A stretch of 64,000 bases of DNA, from contig RXIW01000005.1 in assembly GCA_003989065.1 (NCBI GenBank), forward strand, positions 30,424 through 94,423, read 5' to 3'. This document shows positions 22,651 through 29,187 of the stretch, piece after piece (the first letter of the stretch is position 1; the number at the start of each line of letters is the position of its first letter). A program made the translations under genes and the position numbers. Below the pieces are notes generated by a model. The model had not been told where the DNA came from. It did not search any database and saw only the letters and a program-made list of their open reading frames with translations. Source of the DNA: Candidatus Competibacteraceae bacterium (lineage in GTDB: Bacteria > Pseudomonadota > Gammaproteobacteria > Competibacterales > Competibacteraceae).

Positions 22651-23394
22651 TCAGTCCTGCTGCCACAGTACCAGGGCTGCCAGCGCCGTGATCCAGGCTC
22701 CGGCAGCGGCCAGTAGTCCCAGCGCCAGCGTTTCCTGCCGGTCGCGGCCGTAGCAGGTTCGTAGTTGCAGGCGATGAGCGCGCCGCGCTTGGCGGTCGGT
22801 GCGGGCGGCGCGTCGGAGTTGCCGCCAGGCTTTGGCGACGCGCGCATCGGCCGGTAGCGCCAGCAGGGGCGCGAGGTCGACCGCCAGAGTGGTCGAGCGC
22901 GACAGGCCGTCCGGCATGCCGTCTGGAAAGCGGGCCGCCTCGGTGAATACCACCCGACCCCACACGGTCACTTCTGGCAGCAGACGTTGCAGCGCACGCA
23001 CGTGGCCGGCGTTCTGGCGCAGCGGGTTGTAGAAGGTGAACCGTCGTCCGCCCAGATGCTGGGTCCAGCTCTGCTCGTTCGCCCTACCGTCGATGTCGCC
23101 CTGGTAATGTTTGGTTTCCAGCGCCAGCAGTCCGGCCGGTAGTCGCAAGACATGGTCGATCTGGGTCAGACCGCCGCGCCCGTCGGCAATCAGGATATCG
23201 TGCAGCACCGGCCGCCGCAGCTTGGCTAGCGCGGCTGCTACCTGCTGTTCGCCTTCGACACCCTTGCGGCGGCTGGTCCGGCGACGGCGCAACAGGCGTA
23301 GACTGAATCCGATCAGCAGGAGCGGAATCGCGCCGAGTGCGGCGATGAGGGCTGGATTGGCCAGGTGATGGAACCATGCGGACAGGGCATTCAT
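22651..23394 (-). CDS. NERD-domain membrane protein
   Basis: A 247-aa protein with a hydrophobic N-terminal segment at about 15-35 followed by a basic patch LRRRRTSRRKG. The NERD (nuclease-related) domain spans about 43-155, with LTQIDHVLRLPAGLLALETKHYQGDI carrying the D...E.K nuclease-like core. A second hydrophobic segment sits at the C-terminus (LLAAAGAWITALAALVLW). NERD proteins are often near DNA-processing genes, but activity is rarely shown. Here it is almost fused to the TrmA-like gene (1-nt gap), suggesting co-expression. Function is unknown. Confidence 0.85.
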   Translation of the reverse strand: MNALSAWFHHLANPALIAALGAIPLLLIGFSLRLLRRRRTSRRKGVEGEQQVAAALAKLRRPVLHDILIADGRGGLTQIDHVLRLPAGLLALETKHYQGDIDGRANEQSWTQHLGGRRFTFYNPLRQNAGHVRALQRLLPEVTVWGRVVFTEAARFPDGMPDGLSRSTTLAVDLAPLLALPADARVAKAWRQLRRAARTDRQARRAHRLQLRTCYGRDRQETLALGLLAAAGAWITALAALVLWQQD

Positions 23395-23427
23395 GGCGGA
23401 TTCGGGTGGGGTAGGGTGGAGGCGACG

Positions 23428-23637
23428 ATGGTCAGCAGCTATCTGATATGCGATCTCTGTGGCAGCTTTGGGCCACCGGCCAGCTTCTTGAGCCAGGATG
23501 GCCTGCGGCTATGTTACCAGTGCTGGTACCAGGAACGGCAGGGTGATGGGCCGGATGCCAGCGAGTCTCACCAGGCGGATGCGCACCCAGCGGACGATCC
23601 GGGCAATGGGAGCGAATGTCAGCCGCCGGTCGATTAG
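23428..23637 (+). CDS. Small zinc-ribbon hypothetical protein
   Basis: A 69-aa protein starting MVSSYLICDLCGSFGPP. Two Cys pairs, CDLC and CYQCW, could bind one zinc, and the tail is acidic and disordered-looking (GPDASESHQADAHPADD). GGAGG lies shortly before the ATG, supporting translation. It is convergent with the EamA gene and overlaps its stop by 4 nt. I do not recognise a named family. Confidence 0.6.
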   Translation: MVSSYLICDLCGSFGPPASFLSQDGLRLCYQCWYQERQGDGPDASESHQADAHPADDPGNGSECQPPVD

Positions 23638-24581
23638 CGACGTTCCTCGCCGATCGGCGATGGCTCAGCCATCCCCACCGACTCGTTCGATGCGGGCGTC
23701 GCGCGGCTGAAGCTCAGTTGCGATAGCAACATGCCAGCGAACATCAGCGCGCAACCGATCAGGCCGCGCCCGCCGAGGGTTTCGTGCAGCAGCAGCCAGC
23801 CGCCCAGCGCCGCGAATACGGTTTCCAGGCTAAGGATGATGGCGGCATGGGCTGGTGGGGCGTCGCGCTGGGCGATGACCTGCAGGGTGTAGGCCACCCC
23901 GACCGACAGCAGTCCGCCATAGAGAATCGGCCACATGCCGCCCACCAGTCCGGCCCAGCTGATCGGCTCGCTGACCACCGCCACCACCAGACTCAGCACC
24001 GCGCAGATCACGAATTGCAGGCAGGCCAGCAGGATCGGTTCGACATGCCGCCCGGACAGCCAGCCGATGATGAGGACATGGCAGGCCCAGAAGAATGCGC
24101 CGATCAGAACCAGGCCGTCGCCTTCAGCCAGGGTCAGGCGATCGCTCATGGTCAGTAGATACAGGCCGGCGACGGCGAAGATCGCGCCGATCCAAGTGCT
24201 CCGAGGTGTACGCTGGCCCCATAGCAGACCCAGCAGCGGTACGATGATTACATACAGACCCGTGATGAAGCCTGCCTTGCCGGCTGTGGTGTAAACGAGC
24301 CCGACTTGTTGCAGCGAGGCCCCGGCAAACAGCGCCAGACCGGCCAGCAAGCCGCCGCCCAGGGTCACCGGCCAGTTGCAGGTGGGGCGAGAGGGGGCGC
24401 TCCGTTGGCGGAGCAGCAGCAGGGGCAGCAGCGACAGCGCGCCCAGGATGAAGCGGACACCATTGTAGGTGTAGGGGCCGACATGGTTCATGCCGACCCG
24501 CTGGGCGACGAAGGCAAAGCCCCAGATCACCGCTGCCAGCAATAACAACAGTTCTGCCCTGAACGTCTTGGGATTCAGCAT
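23634..24581 (-). CDS. EamA/DMT superfamily transporter
   Basis: An inner-membrane permease of 315 aa with about ten hydrophobic segments in two EamA halves (about 10-140 and 155-295). It starts MLNPKTFRAELLLLLAAVIWGFAFVAQRVGM, and the second half ends GGWLLLHETLGGRGLIGCALMFAGMLLSQL, typical of DMT exporters. The C-terminal tail of about 25 residues is polar. The substrate is unknown; family members export amino acids, nucleobases or drugs. It is the last chromosomal gene before the tRNA-Leu locus. Confidence 0.9.
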   Translation of the reverse strand: MLNPKTFRAELLLLLAAVIWGFAFVAQRVGMNHVGPYTYNGVRFILGALSLLPLLLLRQRSAPSRPTCNWPVTLGGGLLAGLALFAGASLQQVGLVYTTAGKAGFITGLYVIIVPLLGLLWGQRTPRSTWIGAIFAVAGLYLLTMSDRLTLAEGDGLVLIGAFFWACHVLIIGWLSGRHVEPILLACLQFVICAVLSLVVAVVSEPISWAGLVGGMWPILYGGLLSVGVAYTLQVIAQRDAPPAHAAIILSLETVFAALGGWLLLHETLGGRGLIGCALMFAGMLLSQLSFSRATPASNESVGMAEPSPIGEERR

Positions 24582-24671
24582 TTCTTCGGTTTCGGCTGGT
24601 AGGGAGGGACGGCATGATACCGAACAGGTGCGCGCTACGCACTTTTTCGCCGTGCGTGACGCGGGATTCGC

Positions 24672-24699
24672 TTGCCCATTGGTGGAAAATCCTTATACT
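24672..24699 (+). promoter_or_regulatory. Sigma70-type promoter of tRNA-Leu
   Basis: TTGCCC at 24672-24677 and TATACT at 24694-24699 are separated by 16 nt. The -10 ends 18 nt before the mature tRNA 5' end, leaving a short leader. Confidence 0.75.
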
Positions 24700-24717
24700 A
24701 ACTAACCTCCTTCCTAT

Positions 24718-24803
24718 GCCGGGGTGGCGGAATGGTAGACGCAGCGGACTCAAAATCCGCCGCTGGTAACAGCGTGAGAGTTCGAGTCTCTCTCCCGGCA
24801 CCA
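24718..24803 (+). tRNA. tRNA-Leu (anticodon CAA)
   Basis: Folds as a class II tRNA of 86 nt including an encoded CCA. The acceptor strand GCCGGGG pairs with TCCCGGC (one G-U). The anticodon stem GCGGA/TCCGC holds the loop CTCAAAA, giving anticodon CAA, which reads UUG. A long variable arm (GCTGGTAACAGC region) fits tRNA-Leu. Its 3' part from 24745 is the integration site of the adjacent element and is repeated at 27045-27104. Confidence 0.95.
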
Positions 24804-24804
24804 A
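24745..24804. repeat. Attachment site attL (60-bp direct repeat, left copy)
   Basis: These 60 bases, from the 5' side of the anticodon stem to one base past the tRNA CCA, recur without mismatch at 27045-27104. The identity stops abruptly on both sides. This is the arrangement left by a tyrosine recombinase that integrates into a tRNA anticodon region and rebuilds the gene. Confidence 0.9.
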
Positions 24805-24811
24805 ATAAAAC

Positions 24812-24842
24812 AAGGGGTTAGGCGAAAGTCTAGCCCCTTTCT
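24812..24842 (+). terminator. Terminator after tRNA-Leu, carried by the element
   Basis: AAGGGGTTA at 24812-24820 pairs with TAGCCCCTT at 24831-24839 (one G-U), and T residues follow. Because it lies inside the element, the integrated DNA appears to supply the tRNA's present terminator. Confidence 0.65.
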
Positions 24843-24851
24843 CTTTGCTCA

Positions 24852-24898
24852 TTGTCCACTGGTTGTCCACTTGCTGGAAAACACTGGCGATTGTCCAC
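24852..24898. promoter_or_regulatory. Candidate arm-type integrase sites, left end
   Basis: TTGTCCAC occurs three times: 24852-24859, 24863-24870 and 24891-24898. The first two, 11 bp apart, form a 20-bp block that recurs with 3 mismatches at 26911-26930 near the other end. Repeats of this kind flanking both att sites are typical arm-binding sites of tyrosine recombinases. The rest of the gap up to 25121 shows nothing recognisable. Confidence 0.5.
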
Positions 24899-25121
24899 AA
24901 CAAACCCAGATAGAACAGCTGGCGGTGAGACCATCGCAGGCCGGCACGGGCCGTGGTGGGCGGAAGTGGTTTCGGCGAGGTCTTATCCAGTAAGCTCGGT
25001 GAGGTTCCTGTTCCACCAGGGCCGCCCCAGCTCGTTTCTACGCCGTCGTTTCCTCTACCTCGCTTGCCACTTTGTCCGCCGCGCGTCTTGTAGGCCGTCT
25101 ACGGGCCGAATCCCGCTATTC

Positions 25122-25352
25122 TCAAGCGGCTTGCCCGTATCGGCGAACGTCCAGGCGCACACCCGGTTGCAAGGTCTGTTCGGTCAACTCCAGCAATCGC
25201 GCGGATACCGCATCTTCAAAATACCGTTCCCCGCAGTTGTCGCACACTAGGGCGGGAACGCCTTCCACCACCAGTAACGCGCCCTGCCGGTCCACTGTCA
25301 CCGATACCGATTGCGGTTGCAGGTCGCCGGTCTTGCAAATCACACATTTCAT
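25122..25352 (-). CDS. YgiT/MqsA-type zinc-finger protein, putative antitoxin
   Basis: A 76-aa protein starting MKCVICKTGDLQPQ. Cys3/Cys6 and Cys37/Cys40 (CVIC and CDNC) form the YgiT-type zinc finger known from the MqsA antitoxin N-terminus. MqsA is 131 aa with a C-terminal helix-turn-helix; that DNA-binding half is absent here. The ATG overlaps the DUF4258 stop (ATGA), so the two are translationally coupled, toxin gene first. The frame is open 10 codons further upstream. Antitoxin function is inferred from pairing and domain type. Confidence 0.8.
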   Translation of the reverse strand: MKCVICKTGDLQPQSVSVTVDRQGALLVVEGVPALVCDNCGERYFEDAVSARLLELTEQTLQPGVRLDVRRYGQAA

Positions 25353-25618
25353 GGCCGTTTCCTCTTGAAGTCGGGTTCCCACAAGGCGGGATCTGGGCGG
25401 TAAACCGTGATGATGATTTCAGTATCGTCGCTGGCTGGCGCTGCCACCACATGCAGGGGTTGGCCATCAATCCAGTGCAGCAACAAGCGGCTTGGATACG
25501 GAGTGTCTTCCGGGTAATGCCGGATGACCTCGCCCTGTTCCAGCGTTGCCTGCACGGCTTGACGCGAAATCCCGCGTTCGGCCATGCGCAGCAGGGCATG
25601 TTCTCGGAACACCAGCAT
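25349..25618 (-). CDS. DUF4258 protein, putative toxin
   Basis: An 89-aa basic protein with the DUF4258 pattern: FREHALLRMAERGISRQAVQATLEQGEVIRHY, then LLLHWIDGQPLHVVAAPASDDTEIIITVYRPD. The family is distantly related to small RNase-type toxins and is often found beside YgiT-type zinc fingers. The ATG at 25618 follows the integrase stop by 2 nt; a GTG at 25624 overlapping that stop is an alternative. The gene overlaps the zinc-finger gene by 4 nt. It probably acts as the toxin half of a toxin-antitoxin pair; no activity can be shown from sequence. Confidence 0.78.
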   Translation of the reverse strand: MLVFREHALLRMAERGISRQAVQATLEQGEVIRHYPEDTPYPSRLLLHWIDGQPLHVVAAPASDDTEIIITVYRPDPALWEPDFKRKRP

Positions 25619-25620
25619 TT

Positions 25621-26688
25621 TCACAGGGCCGCTTCCCTGAATATCGCCGCGTTCATGCGTTCCACCACGCCAGCCTTGTGTGACTCCGACAGGTGAGCAT
25701 AACGCTGCACCATGGCCAGGGTTTTATGGCCTAGAACCGCTGCAATCTCGTTCAGGCTGGCACCGTTCATCGCCAGATAGGACGCGGCCGAATGGCGCAG
25801 GTCGTGGAAGTGGAAATCCTCGATACCTGCCTTCTTCAACGCCTTCTCCCATGGCTGGCGCAGGTTCGCCGGCTTGTCGGGATGCGTGCCAGGAAACAGG
25901 AGCGGAGTATCGAGCCGACGCCGGATCCGGGCGTGTTCGTTGACCAGCGCCAGCGCCTTACCAGTGAGAGGCACGCCGCGCATGGTCCCGTTCTTGGTTT
26001 CGCGCAAGGTGATCCAGCCCCGCGCCAAGTCCACATCACGCCATTCCAGATTCATAACTTCCCCTTGACGCATCCCGGTAGACAGGGCCAGCACCACCAC
26101 GGTGAGCAAGTAGGGGTTTAGGCTTTCCTCGCAGGCCGCCAGCAGGGCCACCCGCTCGTCATCCGACAGGAAGCGAACGCGGCCGCGTGGTTCCTGGGGT
26201 TTGGAGACTTTCCGCATGGGCGAATCGTCCAACCACTGGTATTCCTTCACCGCCACGGACAGGCAGTGACTCAGTGCCGCCAGGTAGCGCACCACGGTGG
26301 CAGGGGAACGGGGTTCAGCGCCGGGGTGTCCGGCCGCCAGCTTATCCCGATATTCGGCCAAGATGGGCGGGGTCAGGTCCGCGAGGGGATAGGCTCCAAG
26401 CTGTTCGCGCCACCAAGCCAGATACCGGGTCGGGTTCCGGGTATCGCGCTTTTGTGGGAGTACATCCGCCGCGTAGCGGTCGACCAAGTCGGCCAGGGTG
26501 TGTCGTTGCGCTTCACGGGTCTTGAAGTAGCGCTCTTCCCGAATCGCTGCCTCAGTCTGTTGCGCCCAGCGCCGGGCATCCGTGAGTCGGTGAAAGGTCG
26601 CAGTCTGCAACGGACGCCCTTTCAGGCGAATGCGTACACGAACCGTTATCTTGCCGTCGTTCGCCGTGTGCTTATCGAAGGTCGCCAT
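25621..26688 (-). CDS. Tyrosine recombinase (integrase) of the element
   Basis: A 355-aa phage-type integrase. An AP2-like N-terminal arm domain (about 1-60) precedes a SAM-like core-binding domain (about 65-165) and the catalytic domain. Catalytic residues from the ATG at 26688 are Arg207 (STGMRQGE), Lys232 (RETKNGT), His295 and Arg298 (HDLRHS), His321 (LGHKT) and Tyr330 (VQRYAHL), so the enzyme looks intact. GGAG lies 9 nt before this ATG; a TTG five codons upstream is less likely. It is the first gene of the int-DUF4258-zinc-finger operon and presumably recognises tRNA-Leu. Confidence 0.93.
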   Translation of the reverse strand: MATFDKHTANDGKITVRVRIRLKGRPLQTATFHRLTDARRWAQQTEAAIREERYFKTREAQRHTLADLVDRYAADVLPQKRDTRNPTRYLAWWREQLGAYPLADLTPPILAEYRDKLAAGHPGAEPRSPATVVRYLAALSHCLSVAVKEYQWLDDSPMRKVSKPQEPRGRVRFLSDDERVALLAACEESLNPYLLTVVVLALSTGMRQGEVMNLEWRDVDLARGWITLRETKNGTMRGVPLTGKALALVNEHARIRRRLDTPLLFPGTHPDKPANLRQPWEKALKKAGIEDFHFHDLRHSAASYLAMNGASLNEIAAVLGHKTLAMVQRYAHLSESHKAGVVERMNAAIFREAAL

Positions 26689-26741
26689 TGCCGGTTTCTC
26701 CAAGGTTCAAACCATGGCAATAGGCTACGAAAAAGCACGAT

Positions 26742-26780
26742 AAATAACAATAACGGATTAACAATCCGCTGTTGTTATTT
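26742..26780. repeat. Large dyad upstream of the integrase
   Basis: An 18-bp imperfect inverted repeat (26742-26759 with 26763-26780, 16 of 18 positions paired) around a 3-nt centre. It lies 54 bp upstream of the integrase start in AT-rich DNA, so it may be the operon operator, an excision-control site or a hairpin. Confidence 0.55.
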
Positions 26781-27044
26781 TCAAGTTAATGAAAAATAAC
26801 GATTACATGATGGATTATTTATTTTTTGTCCATTATTAGTCCAGTGATCAAAATTTGAACGGCGAATTGTGGATAACCACGCGGATACCTGAAGCAAGTA
26901 GAATCGTTCCGTTGTCTATTGGTTGTCCACATAACCGCAGATAATAGCGTTATTTTGGGTTGTCGCCGATTGTTGGTGTTTGTTCAATATATTGAATATA
27001 AGATTAAAAATAACTTGTAATCAGTGGTTTCAACTAGATTTTTA
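26781..27044. promoter_or_regulatory. AT-rich right end of the element with arm-type motifs
   Basis: Gene-free DNA between the integrase dyad and attR. TTGTCCAC occurs at 26923-26930 within a 20-bp block (26911-26930) matching the left-end block at 17 of 20 positions. Variants lie at 26826-26833 (TTGTCCAT) and, inverted, near 26869. The integrase promoter is probably in this region too. Base composition is clearly more AT-rich than the flanking chromosome. Confidence 0.5.
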
Positions 27045-27104
27045 CGGACTCAAAATCCGCCGCTGGTAACAGCGTGAGAGTTCGAGTCTCTCTCCCGGCA
27101 CCAA
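27045..27104. repeat. Attachment site attR (60-bp direct repeat, right copy)
   Basis: Exact copy of 24745-24804, the tRNA-Leu 3' part from the anticodon stem through CCA. It lacks the 5' half, so it is not a second tRNA gene. It marks the right junction of the 2.3-kb element. Confidence 0.9.
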
Positions 27105-27194
27105 TCGAAATAATCTATTAGCATCTATCCCGTTTCCGTTGTCGCGTGCGGTAATGTTTTTCCCGGCCTGTTTCCACTCAATCCGGAAGGAACC

Positions 27195-27521
27195 ATGAAA
27201 GCCTTTATCGCCACAGTAGCCGTTGTCTGCCTCGTTTTTGGCTATAGCCTCGCTTATGCAAGCAATGACAACTCGCCCGATGTTCAGGAAGTGGCCTTCA
27301 CTTGCGCCAATGGGGAGACGTTGTCTGTTCGCTTTTTCACGACGCAGGGCATTGCAGCCTTGGTGCGTCATGGTAAAACCATCGAGTTGCAGCAGCAACT
27401 GAGCGGCTCTGGGTTTATCTACAGCAATGGCCCCAACACCATTCGCGGCAAGGGTGATGACCTGACTGTTGAGATTGGCCGGATGGCGCCGATTCAATGT
27501 AAGGCTAAGAAGGCGAAATAA
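27195..27521 (+). CDS. Periplasmic C-type lysozyme inhibitor (PliC/MliC family)
   Basis: A 108-aa exported protein. A signal peptide covers about residues 1-22 (MKAFIATVAVVCLVFGYSLAYA). The mature part has the MliC/PliC pattern: VAFTCANGETLSVRFF, GKTIELQQQLSGSGFIYSNGPNT and a C-terminal Cys that can disulfide-bond to the first. The SGSGxxYxxG stretch is the part that inserts into the lysozyme active site in the family. No acylated lipobox is clear, so a soluble periplasmic form is more likely than a lipoprotein. It sits just outside attR with an AAGGAA site before the ATG. Confidence 0.85.
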   Translation: MKAFIATVAVVCLVFGYSLAYASNDNSPDVQEVAFTCANGETLSVRFFTTQGIAALVRHGKTIELQQQLSGSGFIYSNGPNTIRGKGDDLTVEIGRMAPIQCKAKKAK

Positions 27522-27539
27522 GCGGACCCGATGCCGCGA

Positions 27540-27852
27540 TCAGCCTGAGCCCGCTTGCGGATCGCCCTGGAAAGACAGTGACAGTTGCTTTCGACTCAGA
27601 CCAGGGGATATCGCATCGGGATAAGCCTCCCAGCTGCGGCCTCGCAGCAGGCGTCCGTTGGCTTTTTTATGCCGTTTTACTCCATCGGCTCCCCAGCTTC
27701 CCCACTGCTTGAAGAAGAAGGCGACCCCAAGCGGTGTCCGCCTGTTCCTGAATGCGGACAACCCACTCTTCGCGCATCGGGCGTGCCTTGGGACCGGACT
27801 CGCCGCCGACGATGACCCAGTGAATCCCGGCTAGATCGAACGTTTCCCCGAA
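27540..27852 (-). pseudogene. Frameshifted C-terminal remnant of a DUF5131 (phage Gp37/Gp68-like) gene
   Basis: On the minus strand, 27852 to about 27737 encodes [29 protein letters not shown], and a second frame encodes [19 protein letters not shown], then GRLLRGRSWEAYP. Together these are the C-terminal half of DUF5131 proteins. An extra base near 27729-27730 breaks the frame, and the N-terminal half is missing. The rest of the gene-free stretch up to 27971 shows only a probable promoter for the next gene. Confidence 0.75.
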
Positions 27853-27971
27853 CCTGTCTGAATCATTGAGATATCACCACCTGAGCAGGGTCATTTCCGA
27901 TCTCTTTTCTTGTAAATAAAGACCATAATCATGATGAAGCATCTTGAACATAAGAGCAGAGAGGGGTCGCC

Positions 27972-28970
27972 ATGTTCCACGCCATCGTCGATAATACGGC
28001 TCAGCCGGAAGGCTTTCTTTACTACAATAACCACAAAAATATTGCGATTAGAGAGGAATTGGGCAATGGGACCAAGGTGCGGAGTTTCGCGTCCGTGTCG
28101 GCTATCCCAAACATGTCGTTCCTCGATATTCTCGAAACGATCGTCGATCTCAAGCTCCCGACTGGTAGCAGTTTGCTGATCTGTTCGCATGGTACCGAGA
28201 CTTCGCTTTATCTGCCGGTTTATCCTGAAAATAAGCGTGCGCTCGATATTACCGCGCTTCAGCTGTTCAATGGCTGGGGAGAGCTGGTCTATTTCGGGAA
28301 CAAGGCACAGATGGCCAGTGAGTTACAGGTATCCGTCGACCAGCTGGACTATTTGCAGATGCTCATTGGGCAGGTGCAGGCGCTTCGGATCGATCACGTC
28401 GCCATTCGGGCTTGCCAAGTCGGTCGCGATCCCCAGTTGATGGCCGAGTTGGCGAAAGTATTCCATTGCCAAAATCTGTCTGCGCCCAAGATGCTGGATA
28501 CCTATTCCGAATATCTCATCCCGAAAGTCATTGCTGTGGATGAATTTCAAAAGGCGGTGGACGAAATCGGAAAGGGTAAGGCCAAGACGACCAATTACTT
28601 CATTTATGGCAATGCCCCCAATCGCTTGATTGTCCAGATGCGCCCGAAACCCCATCACCGCTTCGGCTTGAGTTCCGTAGCCGAATCCCGGGCCGCCATC
28701 GATAGTTTCATTAAGACCATCCTTCCCGAAGTGCAGAATCCGGGACAGTTTCAAGCGGGACAGAGCGTGTATTTTCACGCGCTTTCACCCTTGACTCGAA
28801 ACAGCTTCACCTTTCAGTCCGATCCTGGCTACGAAGCGAATATCGTTTTCAAAGGTTACTACGATAACCGCTTGGCCCCGCCCGTTCAGCCGAAAGCGCC
28901 GGACGCCAAACGTCACTTCGGCGGCATTCGCAGCCGTGCCCGGGCGGTGATCAGGCGGTTTGGCCGGTAG
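27972..28970 (+). CDS. Unrecognised 332-aa protein with His-Gly/Cys caspase-fold-like pattern
   Basis: I do not recognise a named family. The N-terminal half has LLICSHGTETSLYL (His73-Gly74) after a hydrophobic strand, and VAIRACQVGRDPQLMAELAKVF (Cys148) after a second strand, then LSAP. Strand-HG and strand-C-x-V-G is the layout of clan CD caspase-like proteins and DUF4347. The region from about 190 on is different, and the C-terminus is strongly basic (FGGIRSRARAVIRRFGR). No signal peptide is seen. GAGGGG precedes the ATG. Protease function is a hypothesis only. It lies between two gene relics in an accessory region. Confidence 0.75.
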   Translation: MFHAIVDNTAQPEGFLYYNNHKNIAIREELGNGTKVRSFASVSAIPNMSFLDILETIVDLKLPTGSSLLICSHGTETSLYLPVYPENKRALDITALQLFNGWGELVYFGNKAQMASELQVSVDQLDYLQMLIGQVQALRIDHVAIRACQVGRDPQLMAELAKVFHCQNLSAPKMLDTYSEYLIPKVIAVDEFQKAVDEIGKGKAKTTNYFIYGNAPNRLIVQMRPKPHHRFGLSSVAESRAAIDSFIKTILPEVQNPGQFQAGQSVYFHALSPLTRNSFTFQSDPGYEANIVFKGYYDNRLAPPVQPKAPDAKRHFGGIRSRARAVIRRFGR

Positions 28971-28994
28971 GGTTGCGCTGGCGCAGGGCGCGAT

Positions 28995-29097
28995 TTACGG
29001 TCCGAATGGGCCAGACGATCCCGGCATCCGGTGTTCAGCTTCGGCCAGCTGCGCCAGATAATCCAATCCCCGGACCGCCCCGATGCTATACCCGGAA
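28995..29097 (-). pseudogene. C-terminal relic of a BtuF-like gene
   Basis: Reading on the minus strand gives AVRGLDYLAQLAEAEH, then a short tail and a stop at 28995. The intact BtuF-like protein at 30362 ends with AIRGLDYLARLAEAERQH. The relic's DNA is only about 75% like that gene, so it comes from a diverged paralogue, not a fresh duplication. Everything upstream of this piece is missing. Confidence 0.65.
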
Positions 29098-29187
29098 GCT
29101 ACGAAGCGATACCGGACATTTTTTTGGACGACAGGCCATTTTTTTTTCACAACTTATTATAATAAATAAATAAATTGAGTTTTTTAG

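Larger units (their letters stand above)
24805..27104. mobile_element. 2.3-kb minimal integrative element in tRNA-Leu
   Basis: A complete but very small integrated element. It is bounded by perfect 60-bp tRNA-derived repeats exactly 2,300 bp apart. It contains only three genes on the minus strand, all overlapping or abutting: tyrosine recombinase, DUF4258 protein and short YgiT-type zinc-finger protein. TTGTCCAC motifs lie near both ends and a large dyad lies upstream of the integrase. No replication, transfer, excisionase or phage gene is visible, so it is either a minimal self-integrating unit, a satellite, or a deletion remnant of something larger. Confidence 0.85.

Noticed and set aside
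27045..27104. A second tRNA-Leu gene
   Set aside because: Only the 3' part from the anticodon stem is present; the acceptor 5' strand and D-arm are missing. It is the attR copy.
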